Made by a program: the position numbers and the translations under genes. Below the pieces are notes generated by a model that saw only the letters and a program-made list of their open reading frames with translations, made no database searches and was not told the origin of the DNA. DNA of 64,000 nucleotides from Pseudisothecium myosuroides. Lineage: Eukaryota > Streptophyta > Bryopsida > Hypnales > Lembophyllaceae. Numbering within the stretch: the first letter of the stretch is position 1; the number at the start of each line of letters is the position of its first letter. Shown in pieces: positions 13,641 to 26,153 of this stretch. The stretch lies in assembly GCA_951799445.1 (NCBI GenBank), contig OX637288.1, forward strand, positions 3,164,501-3,228,500, given 5' to 3'.

Positions 13641-14291
13641 TAGTGGTTTTTTTCCATTAGATCCCCTTGATTTAAGTGATTACAATTCCTTTGAGCATAG
13701 TGCAATTTGATTCTTTAGGTTCGTAATATAAAACCTATATTTACTTAACGTTATACACTTTTGATAACTTGAAGAGTTGCAAAGTAGCTAATAATTTCTT
13801 CAACATAAATATTGTAGTCTACATTATTTTTCTACTTAGTATCACACAATATACATACAGGGTCAAAATTTCTTGCAAAATTATTAAATAAAATTGCAAA
13901 AAGTTATTTGGCACTCATTTTAAGAATTAATAAAAAAAAAATTATTTTATTTTTGAAAATTAAGCTCCTTAATTTTAGAAACATTAGAAGGGTGGCAAAT
14001 TTATTATTTTGAAATTTGCAGGTAGTATATTTTTTGATAGTTCATAAATGTGCAATATTAATTTATTTGTTATTTAGCCGCATCTCAAAATAATTTTCAA
14101 AACATTTCAACTTTTATTTTGCTACTTTATTCTCATTCATTTTGATAGTTGAGAGCAAAAGATATAATAGAAGTGGGTGTGGGAGTAGATGAATGACTTA
14201 CTTATTTTTAATGGAGTTGATTGAATATTATTGGGGTATGAGTTCACTTGGCATTATCAAGAAGTACAAAATATTTAGTTTAACCCTCAGT

Positions 14292-14511
14292 TTAACCCTT
14301 GAACGCCACGACGGACGTTTTGTGTATGGGGAATCAAACTGTATAGGACAAAAGTGCAACTATTCATCCTCAAAATTTATTGTAGGAAGGGAAAATCTTC
14401 TACAGTAGTTTGACTAGCAATGAGTACTTTTGCAATTTTGGAGGCTAATCATTCACACGGTAATAGAAAAGGATGATTTCGAGGGTCACCCCTTCGACGT
14501 TTAAGGGTTAA
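14292..14511. mobile_element. TTAA-flanked MITE, 220 bp (copy A)
   Basis: TTAA at 14292 is followed by CCCTTGAACGCC and TTAA at 14508 is preceded by GACGTTTAAGGG, so both ends begin CCCTT(G/A)AACG as inverted repeats. The internal sequence matches a second copy at 25923-26153: 'gaaaatcttctaca' and 'caatgagtacttttgca' here against 'gaaggtcttctaca' and 'caatgagtgcttttaca' there. No coding capacity. TTAA target plus CCC termini suggests mobilisation by a piggyBac-type transposase (inference). Confidence 0.75.
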
Positions 14512-15300
14512 ATCCCTTAATGTGAATAATTATCAATTATTGTTTTCACATTAGTGGTGTCACTAAACTTGCACCATTATTCATTGGGTAACTTTTCATG
14601 TTGCAAACTTGACACCCAGTTATTACAATACTTACAATGCCACTCAGTCACCTTGTACCTATCTTCTAAATTTTTGTTATTGCTTTTGCGTTGAAATAAT
14701 ATTCTAAAATCCCTTTTAGAAGATTGAAATCTTGACAATTTAGAAGATTGAGACCTTCTAAAAAGTTATTGGTGAATTTGTAGTGCACTTATTGATGAAG
14801 GTAGAAGGTTCTTGTTCATCCGAGGTCCCTCGATTGTCTTTGTAAAAGGCAATATCAGTGACTCTTGAACTATGTACTTTCTTTAAAAAGGGAGATTTTC
14901 GTGTTTAGTGTTTCAATGATTAGTCTGTTGGATACGCTCTCACGTGACAACTATTAGGAATTTCAAAGACTATTATAATGGTAATTGATACAAACAACTT
15001 CATCTGTCAACATTGAGATCTTTCAATTGTAGTTGAAGGCAAGTTTGGGAAGGAATAAAACCAATTGTAGTTTACTCAAACAATTTCAAACATTGCTAAG
15101 TTAATCATGGTTGCCGCTAAGTTAATCATGAGTTTGTGTCGTGGTCACCACTCCAAGGACACTAAGTTACACGAACAAAACAGACCATGCTAATACTGTA
15201 ACTGGAAGTCTTGCAACGGGGTCTTGGATGCTTCATACAACACGACTTCTTTCGAAGACTTCTGCACAGATGGCTGGTCTCGCAGGACGCCCCTTCGTTC
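14512..15300. other. Intergenic region upstream of VPS3
   Basis: AT-rich sequence with no gene or clear repeat. Its end, next to the VPS3 start, becomes GC-rich and gene-like in composition from about 15220. Confidence 0.4.
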
Positions 15301-15307
15301 TTATTAT

Positions 15308-15316
15308 TAGGGTTTG
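15308..15316 (-). promoter_or_regulatory. Telo-box-like motif (AAACCCTAA) before VPS3
   Basis: TTAGGGTTT, the complement of AAACCCTAA, lies about 50 bp before the VPS3 start codon, either in the core promoter or the 5' leader. The motif is known from plant housekeeping gene promoters; its function here is inferred. Confidence 0.45.
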
Positions 15317-15364
15317 AAGCTTGCGAGCTTGCGAGCTCGCGCTTGCGGACGTTGGTCCCTGGCG

Positions 15365-18300
15365 ATGGAGCTCGCGGCGGAGGAGGAGCCGCTCCCGATC
15401 GGGGGCATCGGGCGCGACGCCGTGCGCGTGGCGCTGGACGCGACTCCGCTGCGAGGCTTGCCCATCCCTTCGTGCAGCATCCAGGCTGTGGCAGTGGCGC
15501 GTCTGTCAACTACCGGATCGCTCCTGGTGTACCTGGGCACGGACAATGGTCATCTCCTCCTCTTCACATTGTCCGATCCCGCCTCTTCTGCTACCAACTC
15601 GTCCAAAGCTTCCGAGCCCTCGCGCAATTCGCCGTCGCAAGCCGTGCCGTCAGGTTCGCCAGCTTCGATTTCACCTTCGTCCTCGTCCTCGTCAGGGTTT
15701 GATGGTGCGCAATTGAAGCCCGCGGGGTGGAGTGTGCGTGAGGGGAATGGATCGAGCGTTGGCCAGCATTCGTTGCCTGGTTCGCCGATTCGACTAGGGG
15801 AGAGAGAAAGTCGGAAATCCGTCGGGGTGGAGATGGTGCTTAGGAAGAGGAGAATTATGGGGAAAACGCCGATTCAGGCGTTGTGCGCGTTGCCTGAGGC
15901 TAGACGGATTGCGATTCTGTTCGACGGGCAGGTTTGTCTCTTGGACATGGCGAGCTTAGGTGCAATGGAGAGGTTATCTGGGACGAAGGGCGCTTCAGCG
16001 CTTGCCCGGGCGGTTTCTGGTCCTTCAATGGATCTGCAAGAGCAAGCCGAGCCAGGGACGTCGCATTCGGAAGAAAAAGTAGGATTTATGGGGAAATTTT
16101 CTCGGCCTTTTGGTCGATTGGGATCTCAATCGGAATTGTCGCTGAGTAAATTGTCGGGAACGCAGAGTGTAGGTCTTAGCAGGTTAGCCGTCTCTGTAAG
16201 AAGGAAGATTATAATTTATGAGATCCGGGCAGTGGAGCCACCTCAGCCAGTGGACAGGAGTGCTGGAAGTCAACGTCGATCCAATCTTGGTTGGGATGAT
16301 GCGATTACCGTGTCGGCCACCAAGGTGCGAGAAGTCGCAGGTGTTGATGGAGTTCTGACGATGGTGTGGGTTGAGAAGACCATTATGGTGGGCACCCAAG
16401 ACGAGTACTTGCTTGTTTCGTTGGTTTCGGGGCAAGGACTGCCTATTTTCTCACTACCGCCAGATTTGCCTTATCCTCCGATCCTGAAACTGTTTCCGAA
16501 GGAGCTTGAGGTTTTGCTTATGGTGGATAAGGCTGGCATTGTAGTCAATGCTGAAGGGCAACCCACGGCGGGGAGCTTGAATTTCAGTGCAGTTCCAGAT
16601 GCCATTGGCCAAACTCCTCCTTATGTAATTGTAGTGAAACAGGGTCATACTGAACTCCACCACCGTAAAACTGGTGCCAAAATTCAGTCTCTTGACCTTG
16701 CAGGCGCAGGAATTGGGCGCTATTTTGTGGCGGAGGATGTAGGTGGTTCATTTGTTGTCATCGCTAGTGGTGTAAAGGTGAGAGCTCATCATGATTTTGA
16801 AATAGTGCCCACTAGCACTAAAACCTCATAAAAAAACTAACGATTTTAGGCATTTTGTTTAAGTCCAAATACTGAATCGAAGTAACAGATGGATTGAAAT
16901 AGAGGTTAATCGGAGATAATAGGTTAAAACGGTTGTTCTAGCTGTCTGGTGAATGAGGTTAACGGCATTTTATTTGGAATTCTATTACATCATGATCACG
17001 AAGCAGGCATCGTCTCCAGCAGTTTAGAGTGAACTTAGAGAGTTTGCAATGGCGAACTACAATACAGTACGCTAATTTATTTTTTTTGAATTCTGCAGGT
17101 TTGGTTTTTACAACAGGTATCACTTGACGATCAAGTCCGCGACCTTTTGAAGCAACGACAGTTTAATGAAGCTGTGCGATTAGCTGAAGAGGCTGTTAGG
17201 GACGGAAGCGATAATGCAGCTAAAGAGAGACTTGCAATCGTTCATGCTGAAGCGGGTTTTCTATTATTGTTCGACTTACAGTTTGAACTAGCGATGGACC
17301 ATTTTCTGTTGTCCGACATCTTAAAACCCTCTGAGCTTTTTCCTTTCTTCCCTACTCTTACCACACGTTGGCGAACCTTGGTACGTCTAATTCTTGACAC
17401 AAATCTGACGGTTGCAATCACGGCTGGAGTTAGATCAGTATTCAAGATTTTCGATCACTTCTTTTATTATCAGTTACCTTATATCAATTCTTGCTTTCTC
17501 AAGTTACATGAAACTCAGACACAGAATCAGGATAGGATCTGTGCTTTGAAAGGTGGTTGGGCTGGTGTCTTTCATTCTTAAGAAGACTTTTAGGAGAGTT
17601 TGTCGTTTGAACGGCGCCATGTGTCTGATGTTGCAGACACCGCGGAAACGATATTGGGGTTTACATCCGCCTCCGCAGCCACTAACGTCCGTAATAGATA
17701 GCGGATTATGGGCCGTGCACAGTGGAATGCTCGTACTTGTGAACGAGCCGAAAGTCACACTTCTGCTGGCGCAAGGTCCTTCTGCAAAATCAGCTATTAT
17801 AGACCATTATATGGGAGTTGCCACGCAGAGTTTTGTTCGGTAATGCTTTAGCTCTTTGTCCCTATTTGATGCTGCATATCGGATCATTGTTTGCCACGTC
17901 ACCATTATTTATCAACTTGACATTATACATTCCTGAATTGTCTCTTATTTTATCAGATACTTTAGGGTGGTACGTAACAGAGATCTTGACGCTAATGTGA
18001 AAGGCGGGGTTGACACCCTTCTTTTGAAACTTTACACCGAACTCAATCAGACTGACGAGCTGAAGCGGCTTGTATCCTCTCCGAATAGTTGTATCCTGGT
18101 ATGTATTTCCTCAAACACGTTGAGTACCAGTTTCTGCACTTCGGTGGTTGTTTCTATATGAACCGAAGCGATTAGTGCAGTCTTGATCTCCGTTCAACGA
18201 TATTGTAGTCATGCCCACCATTCTCAGAATCACAATTTCATCCCATAAGTCCAAGTGTGTCTACTTGTTCTTAGAAGTAGGAGTGTTAGAAAATTTGGGA

Positions 18301-21300
18301 AGGTGGCCCCAGCATACGTAGCTCAAAATTCCATGCATGCTGGGCTGTGCGGGGATGGTGGGCAGCATGCTAAGCCTGCTTTAGAGCTGCTGCATTGGCG
18401 GACAAACCCTGCAGCTGGTGGATGACCACAAGGCTGCTTACCTGGGCCCATGCAGGAGGAGGTTGAAACTACTCTCAAAGCTGCGGGCCAACTCCATCCG
18501 TTGGCACTTCTGTACGAAACCAAAGGCATTCTGCCGTTGGCCGTGCAAGTTTGGCAAACCGTGGCCCTGGACAGTGGTGTTGGAGACTCTCAAATGGTGG
18601 CCGCCAGAGAAGCAGCTCGCTTGCTGGAGTCATCATCTGATAGTGCTCTTGTTTTAAAACACGTTGAATGGGTAAGATAATAGATTGAGCATTAGAACTC
18701 CATTCAGCATTGTGGTCCTAAAATTGATCACTCTATATTATTAAGCTTAGTCTTTTTGAATTTTTGTGAAATGTTGTCCATTGAATCAGATTGATGGGTT
18801 TTGCTAGCACAGCTTTTGTTGCTTCTATTCTTGTCCAGTATGAGTGACCATGAATATTTGGAACGGGTTATACAATTGAGTCATCGTGCTGCAGCTTTTA
18901 CATTTGGATCAAAAGTTGGCCTTAACAGTGTTAACTTCATCACGGCGATCTCAGTGTCTTCCACCTGGTTTGTGTCTAAACTGATAACATTTCCTGATGC
19001 TTTATGTTGATCACTTGTTGTGGGAAACATTTAGGATGTCACTGTATCTTGAACAAGGGTAATCAGCCTATTGCTCGGTGAAGTGTGCTCGTTGCAGTAT
19101 TGATTATTTTGTGCTATCTTGTCCCCATGAGCATAACAGGTGATGTGCTGACTCTGCTCAACGATGCGGATGGGCTCGTACGTCAGAGGTGAAGCAGATC
19201 TCCATCCTTATTTCTCTCATATCTTACAGTTCAGCAATGTATATTGAAATTCTCTGTAGAGTAAGGAGATCTTTTAATGAGATATATGGGCGTCTTCCGA
19301 CATATGTGACATGTCCTTGTTTCATAGATGTGAAACGAATTGCCTATCAAATGAGTATCTGATTATCTTGCTTGTTTTGTGGTTCTCAGATATTTGCAGT
19401 GGTTGATACAAGAGAATGGACCAGACGCCGCTCTATATCACACAGAACTCGCCCTTTCTTTAGCTAAAGCAGCACTGGACAGTCTCCCTCCAAACTCAGA
19501 GGATTTGGACCATGACGAAGAGGACTTTAAGGAGACCAAATTTTCTCCAAAAAACGACCATTCGCTTACAAGGCGACCTTCTATGAATCACGATGTAGTG
19601 AGAGGCATGTTGCAGAATTTTTTAGCTGCATCAGATGAGTATGAAGCTGACGAGGTTTTATCATTGATACAGGGGTCTGAACTTTGGAGAGAGCAAGTAA
19701 GTTCCTATTTTATTTGGATGTCAACACGCTTGACTGTTCTTGTTCTAGTTGCAAAGTAAAATTGAACAGCAATATGACTAGAGTAGTGTCGGGTCTTGTA
19801 GTACCTGCTTATAGCGATGTAACTTTGGTTTTTCTATATGGTGAACTGATGTACTGAGATACAGTGTTGTTCAAGTTTGTTTTTTCGTAGACTTTAGGCA
19901 TGTGGTAATGATATGATGCTGACATTCTTATATGGCTGTGCAGGTTATATTGCATCAGAAGCTGGGAGATGAAACTGTCGCTCTTCAGATTCTGGCCTTG
20001 TATGTGTCGTCCAGACATTGTCCCATTGGACCTTTTTGGTTGTACTCGTTAGTAGAGATCTTCTTGATCGTATCTTTCAGTTGATGATAAGTAACGAATG
20101 CAGTTGGATCAAGTTTTCTGATTAGCAGCTGTGTCTGTTCCTTGTCCAACTCCTGACTTGAATAAATATTGCGTCATCTAAGTTTGGCACCTCGGGGCCT
20201 TCTTTACTGTTGTTATAGTATAGGCGTCAATGCACTTGGTATGTCTTTTTGCAATATTATATATCTTAGAAGATGTTTTCTGTGCTTTCAGAAAGCTAGA
20301 GGATAGTGAAGGAGCTAGGAGCTACTGTGCAAAGCTGGGCAGACCTGAGGTTTATTTGCAGTGAGTACCCCATTTTACTTGGCAACTCTTGTTTTGTGTC
20401 CATATGGTCAAACACCTGCTTGGGCGGATTTTTCTCTACTATCACTATTGGTTGTGGGGTGTTGCGGTTTTCCAATCGTCTCAGGATCGGAGGGTTGTAT
20501 GCTTGACAGTGTGTCCGTTTTAGTGGGGTTTGACTTCGATTGTATGATCTTGGGCGACAATTTTGTGCAGCTTCAATTTTGTAGGTTGGTTTTCTGCTGC
20601 TCTGACAGCTGCGCACCTCTCAAAGGCTTCCTTATAACTAAAGATGGGATGGCACATCAAGGCAGCCGAATGCATATTTTGCTTTTGCATGCTAATATGG
20701 GTTGTCTCCTGCACAGATTGTTGGACATGTATTTAAAGCCGGGAGAAGGAAGAGAACCAATGCATGACGCTGCTGTGCGTCTCTTACATTGTCATGGCGC
20801 ATCCCTGGACCCGCTGAAAGTACTGGAGGTTCGTCTTCAACATGTCTAATCAAGTCTTAGTTTAAAATGTAGAAGACCGTATGTGAATTTAACGCGATCG
20901 TTCTTTGGATACTAGAATGAAGCAATCTTTTACGAAACCACTCTGTGACTTTATATCTGTGTGTCTGTTTATGCTGAGGATCTTGTTGCTGTGCAGGCTT
21001 TGTCTCCTGGAATGTCTCTTTCCTTGGCTTCTCAGACCATATCACGCATGCTACGTGCACGTGTGCATCGACATCGGGAGGGCCAGGTATTATTTTGATA
21101 ATGGATTTTGACTAATAATCAGCGATAATCGTTCTTGTAAGTATAGTACCAATGTTTAGTAACTCAGCATATGGTAGATTTTTCTTATTTTTCTTATGGT
21201 ATATGTGGTTTGGCAGATCGTTAAACATATTAATAGACACAACAACCTGGAGGCTAGAGTTGATCGTGTGGAGGAAAGATCACGACAAGTTTGCATTACC

Positions 21301-21853
21301 GATGACACTATCTGTGGTCGCTGCCACGCTCGCATAGGCACCAAGTTGTTTGTACTATATCCCGACAATTCAATTGTCTGCTACAAGGTACTGTGGCCAT
21401 CATCCTAATCTTCGCAATGTCTGTTTTTGTGGCATAAATAGTAAACTAATGAACTGGATGGAATAGACATTTTTTTGTTTTAGAAGATTCTGCTTTTTTC
21501 CATTCTGAACCTAGAATATACGAAATGCATGATTAGTGAAAGAATTTTAAGTCGGAGCAGAGATCCCTGTGTGCTCATATGTCTCACCTAGTGTTTAGAC
21601 AGCTTAGTCTCTATCCGTGGGGACAGTGTAAATCCCTGCAGATATCTCTTCAGAGTTTTAACGGAATTTTATCGAAGGGTGTGAAAGTTTGAACTCGGGC
21701 ACAATTACCCGATCTGAGTGGCAGCTGTTTGTCTGGATGCAGTGCTCACGGTTGTATGGGGAGAACATTAGCCCAATCACTGGACAAGACTTCTTGAAGG
21801 AACCTGCTTCAAGACGGTCGCACACTTTGACGAGGACTACTAGTTCAATGTAG
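15365..21853 (+). CDS. VPS3: VPS3-like CORVET subunit (TGF-beta receptor-associated protein 1 homologue)
   Basis: A vacuolar/endosomal tethering protein of the CORVET complex, acting with Rab5-type GTPases in endosome fusion. Exons by eye: 15365-16777, 17099-17380, 17637-17839, 17957-18098, 18456-18671, 18895-18967, 19140-19188, 19390-19696, 19944-19999, 20292-20360, 20717-20828, 20997-21086, 21217-21387, 21743-21853; all phases join, giving 1097 aa. The long first exon (471 aa) holds the N-terminal CNH (citron homology) beta-propeller region with a Ser-rich insert. The middle is helical and carries the VPS39-type segments (VDTLLLKLY, LVLKHVEW, LLDMYLKPGEGREPM, AAVRLLHCHGASLDPLKVLE). The C-terminus has a zinc-binding CxxC pair, CGRC (1037-1040) and CYKC (1059-1062), split by the last intron. 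Resemblance to Arabidopsis VPS3 is strong to the last exon. The exon at 19140-19188 is tiny but needed to keep frame and family sequence. Confidence 0.93.
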
Positions 21854-24358
21854 GTGATGTTCTTCTGCATTTTTGTGTATCCTTTGTAGATGGTCCTCTG
21901 GTGGGTCACGCCAAATTGTATATTGCTTTAGGCGAGTCATTATTTCCGCTTACTTCTGTTATAATAGTGGAGCAGCCAATGAGATTTGACAACTTATGAG
22001 GAGATATTCGATTACCTCAAGTCCCAGAAATCTGGGGGATCCTGTTCATCAGAGAAATTCCCGTTTCTTTCCTCATCATCACTGATTTAATGTGGATGGG
22101 ATGGAATTGAAGGTAATGTGATTATCTGGTCCTTTGATATGATTTTTGTTTAGTGGGCATGAAGCATCTGGTCTATTGTGCGATTCCCCCAGTAGGTCGG
22201 TTGGTTAGAAGAATTGGAAAAGACTGTCATTGACAAGAGAGATTTCCTAGCCAGGTAGGGAGATTGCGCAGGTGACGGAGCCAAAAGGGCGCAGACCTGA
22301 AACACTGCGACCGGCTTCAATCCCTAGAGTAAATATAAGACATAACCCTCTCATGTTGCTTGCATTGCCACATTGTGCATGTTTGTGGGAAAAGTTATGA
22401 ACCTTTTTCTCCCAGAGAGCTGTAGATCTTCAAGAGGTAACAGCCTTGATTTAGTTTGGAGGAGAGGGTTGTCTCATAACCATTTCGGGCCTTCTGGCCC
22501 GTGATTGGTTATTTCATACATGTTCGTTGGAAAGTTGACGAACCATTGAATATATGGTCTGATATTTATTTCTGCGATACATTTGTCTACCTATGACTTA
22601 TATTTATGAATCTCTATCATGCTAATTTTTGAATTCGGTATTACTACATTAACTTCTCGAATGGTTTGTATAAAACAAGTAAGGAAGACCCCTGTTGCAA
22701 AACTGACTCGTTTGAATAACATACCCCTAACCCTTAAGATGAAAACGAAATGATGAAAACGAAATGGTTGTGAACATACCTTACGAGTCCACTCAGGAAA
22801 GGTAAGTCCGGCAATGATTTTTCACTTGGCCAAACTTTTTCATTTGGTATACGGTAAGGAGTTTCCTGCAAAGTTTGTCCAAGAGTAGGGGAGGCAACCC
22901 ATTCCTGGTGTTTTGTTTTTGTGTATGTCCAAAGAAATAAATGACTGATTCTGACAATCAATGATTGGTCAACAATTAACCATCACACAAATGAAGCATT
23001 GTCCATTTTGTTTCCAGCACTTCGTTAGAATTGGAAAAACAACTCATCAGAATAGAAAGAACCTAGTCTACCGCTCAAACATTCATGGTAATTCCATTTT
23101 GTGATACAAAAAAATTCATGGTAATTCCATTTTGTAATACAAAAATCTGGAAAATCATGGAAAGCTTCCTCTGTCTATTTCTGTACACTGATAAATTGAC
23201 TACACCCTCTAGATACATGGAAATGCTTATTTGATCGGAAATGGGTTGCCTCCCTTATTTATCTACATCACTGAGCTGACAATTAATTAGTAGTAAACTA
23301 ACGGGGACAGTTGCACTTGTAGATTTTGAATAGCTCCTCTGGAAGGGAATTGTGCTTGGACCCCGAGGTAAGACTTTCAATTAGTGAAATGGAGCTTGCA
23401 GCATCTCACCACCGATGTGGATCACCTGAAAGTTTATAATACAATTACATGGCAGAACACACTAGCAAAGACACACTCCCAGTTGGCAGGATACACATTT
23501 GACACAAATCATAAATAATTTTGAGTATTTCTTCACAATATGCCAAATAAATAAAGTACGGCAAAAATAAGGAATTGTTTCGGTATCATAATCCTACGGA
23601 AAGGTTCGAGCTTGAAAGGTTTCTTGGCGCAGTAAGGTAACTCAAAGCGGACGCGCATTGCAGTAGGAGACACTGACGACGAGGTGAACACACACATGGC
23701 AGAGCCTCTACTAAATAATATATGTACTCACACAGACAACTGTTGCTCTCAAATTTACCCAACTCTCGATTCAAGTCTCATCAGCAGTACTCCCTGTGGG
23801 AAATCCACAGCTGAAATTCGCAATAGTCAAGGAAAATTTGTAACTTGACAAAATTGATTGGTAAGATAAAATACAGCCCGTTCTCGAGCAGATTCCTCGC
23901 TCAAGTGAAAAAAATGCTGCATATTGGAGGTAGCGCTCTATGGTGTCCAGAATCTATTCTGGCACGACACCACTCAAATAACTCTATGATATCATCCTCG
24001 ATTCTTCTCAGGGCCTACAAACAAACTCTACTCGCGGTCTTCTGTATTCTCTTGTCAATGAATGAGGAGCATTTTCTTCCTAATCGTCGATTCCACACAA
24101 TCGTCGCCAAACCCTAAATCTTGGAAACAAGTGCTACAGCCTGAGACTAAGCAACTACCGGTACTGGTGCAAAGCAGGGAGCTACTACTACAATTACCTT
24201 GCACCATCACTTGTCTCCTTGCTACATCAAACTCTGGAACATGATATCCGTGAGTCATGAAACACCTCCCAGACCACAAGGACCATCTTGAACTCCAGCT
24301 GCATGATTGCCAGAGCTCACGCACATTGAATCTTTCACAAATTCCTGCAAACGATATT
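21854..24358. other. Intergenic region between VPS3 and EBP2
   Basis: No gene is recognised. It should contain the 3' ends of two converging transcripts (VPS3 from the left, EBP2 from the right). Two short tandem duplications are seen: about 14 bp at 22737-22765 and 33 bp at 23081-23146. A tRNA-like stretch at 22196-22325 was rejected because box A and box B are too far apart. Confidence 0.4.
23081..23146. repeat. 33-bp direct tandem duplication
   Basis: Two adjacent copies of a unit starting ATTCATGGTAATTCCATTTT, differing at one or two bases near 'gtgatac' versus 'gtaatac'. Confidence 0.85.
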
Positions 24359-25276
24359 CTATGACCTACCTCTTCCCCTTCCTCGACCCCCACCCCTAGT
24401 TCTACCACCGCCTCTACCTCTACCTCCGCCTCCACCTCTACTCTTCCCTTTGAAACTGGCCTTGAATCCAGTTTCATCAGCTGTAGAGTCTGCAGTGTTC
24501 CTCTTGGCCATGCCTTTCCTGCCACCATAGCCAAACTTGGCATCTCGCGACTCCCTACTGCCTCGTCCTCCCCCTCGTCCTCCTCTCCCACGATCAGCAT
24601 CACGTCCTTTACCGCCAGTCCTGTCCCACGGCGAAGCATTCACTCTCTGTTTCTTCGCAGCCCTTCCTTCGCCTTCAACATCAAACGGCTCCTCCCCATC
24701 CGCATAACCCGAGTCACTTCGCCCTTTCCTCCATTTCTTCACACTCTCGATATCCTTCTTCTTCTGCTGTGTTCGCTCCTTGAGCTTCTCCGCCTGGACT
24801 TCCTTCCCATACTTCTTCGCCTCCCGCTGCTTGCGCCGCTCCTCCGACTCCTCCATCTGCTTCTTCTGGTACAGCAGCTTGTCCTTGATCTTGAGCATAT
24901 GCGTGTCGCTCTTAATCATCTCCGCATAGTAATCCGCGGGCCTCAGAAACGGAACACTAAGCTCCTGCAGTTTCAAATACGCTTCCCGAGCGCCTTCCAA
25001 CCCTTGCGTGTAGAATGACATCTCTCGCGTCAAGTCGTCGTTCACATCCACCGGCGCCCCTTCGTGCTCGTAATCTAAAGCCAGGGAGTGCGTCCAGTCG
25101 ATGCCATCCGGCCATCCGATATCCTCCAACTTCTCATGAAGAGCCGCGCTGTTGTAAATTGCGTCGCGGCGAGCCTCCGAAACCGGCTTCTCAGCATCGT
25201 CTTCTTCGCTCTCTTCCTCGCTCTCGGTCAAGTCGATCTCGTCGTCGGAAAACTCCTCCATCACGGCAGGAGACAT
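24359..25276 (-). CDS. EBP2: EBP2 rRNA-processing protein (EBNA1-binding protein 2 homologue)
   Basis: A nucleolar assembly factor for the large ribosomal subunit, needed for 27S pre-rRNA processing in yeast. Intronless 305-aa frame from the ATG at 25276; a second ATG at 25261 is also possible. The N-terminus is acidic (runs of E, D and S). The conserved EBP2 core follows: LHEKLEDIGWPDGIDWTHSL, then VDVNDDLTREMSFYTQGLEG, LRPADYYAEMIKSD and the basic coiled stretch ending ESVKKWRK. The C-terminus is a long Gly/Arg (RGG) tail, common in nucleolar RNA-binding proteins. Length fits plant EBP2. A telo-box pair and a site II element lie about 115-175 bp upstream, as expected for ribosome-biogenesis genes. 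The overlapping frame on the same strand at 24055-24639 is a shadow of the repetitive tail. Confidence 0.93.
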   Translation of the reverse strand: MSPAVMEEFSDDEIDLTESEEESEEDDAEKPVSEARRDAIYNSAALHEKLEDIGWPDGIDWTHSLALDYEHEGAPVDVNDDLTREMSFYTQGLEGAREAYLKLQELSVPFLRPADYYAEMIKSDTHMLKIKDKLLYQKKQMEESEERRKQREAKKYGKEVQAEKLKERTQQKKKDIESVKKWRKGRSDSGYADGEEPFDVEGEGRAAKKQRVNASPWDRTGGKGRDADRGRGGRGGGRGSRESRDAKFGYGGRKGMAKRNTADSTADETGFKASFKGKSRGGGGGRGRGGGRTRGGGRGRGRGRS

Positions 25277-25390
25277 CACAAAACGGAATCCTGAGGGTGG
25301 CAAATGTCTAGCAGACCATCTGAAACAGGCAAACAGGAGCAATCGGAAGAAAAAACAGACTGCAAACTTACGGCGCCTTGGAGATGCAAA

Positions 25391-25450
25391 CTAGGGTTTA
25401 AGCCCAGGCCTTCATGACAGCGTCGAGAAGAAGAGAGCCTTAAACCCTAA
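25391..25450 (-). promoter_or_regulatory. Telo-box and site II cluster upstream of EBP2
   Basis: TAAACCCTAA occurs at 25441-25450 on the plus strand, the complement of an AAACCCTAG-like motif at 25391-25399, and AGCCCA (complement of site II TGGGCT) at 25401-25406. Telo-box plus site II pairing is an established signature of plant ribosomal-protein and ribosome-biogenesis promoters, and the neighbouring gene is exactly of this class. Confidence 0.65.
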
Positions 25451-25922
25451 TCGCGATCGGAGGCAGATAGTGGCTCCTGGATGATTTCAGATGCAAAATG
25501 CTGGACGAAGGATTGAGATTTTTCATCCAATTTTTTTGGAATGTGTTTGTAGCAGTGATCCCAGAACTCGTTTATGGAATTTAGTGCAATATGCTACCTT
25601 CAAGACAAACAGGCATCAACTTTGGCTACCTTGAGAGTGAGTAGTATGGAAAAAAAATAGAAAAGAAAGGATTTTGACAGATTATTGGGAGTACTATAAT
25701 TCAAAATTGACTATATAGATGCTAATTCGAGTGTGGAGAAAGTTGCAAATTGTCTATCAAATTCAATTGTTTGTTGCAGTTTGGGCTAAAATGTCTCCAT
25801 GAAAAGTTCTTTTTCACAACGTAATAGTAGCACAAGGATTTTTTTGGTAGAAAATCAGCTAATTTTAGCCAGTTTAGGGATCACTGGTTTGTAGTGGTGG
25901 TGGAAATTTCCTTGTAGTAGTG

Positions 25923-26153
25923 TTAACCCTTAAACACCGACACAGACGTTTGGCATCCGATGGATGATAGGGAATTCTTCTAGTAGGACAGAAATTCAAC
26001 TACTCATCTCTAGAATTTTGTTGTGAAAAGGGAAGGTCTTCTACATTTGACTTCCAATGAGTGCTTTTACATTTTTATAAGCTAATGATTCATATGGTAA
26101 GTTAATGAAAAGGGGTGATTTCTATGGTCACCAGTTTGTCCTTTAAGGATTAA
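25923..26153. mobile_element. TTAA-flanked MITE, 231 bp (copy B)
   Basis: TTAA (25923) then CCCTTAAACACCG at the left; CCTTTAAGGA then TTAA (26150) at the right. It has the same size, ends and internal landmarks as the element at 14292-14511. The right terminus carries an A where copy A has G (AAGGA versus AAGGG). No coding capacity. Confidence 0.72.

Noticed and set aside
15162..15509. Reverse-strand frame overlapping the VPS3 start
   Set aside because: Low-complexity Pro/Arg translation caused by the GC-rich first exon on the other strand.
22196..22325. Possible tRNA or tRNA-derived SINE (GGTCGGTTGGTTAG ... GGCTTCAATCCCT)
   Set aside because: Box A-like and box B-like phrases are about 115 bp apart and no cloverleaf stems pair; too long for a tRNA or for a usual SINE head.
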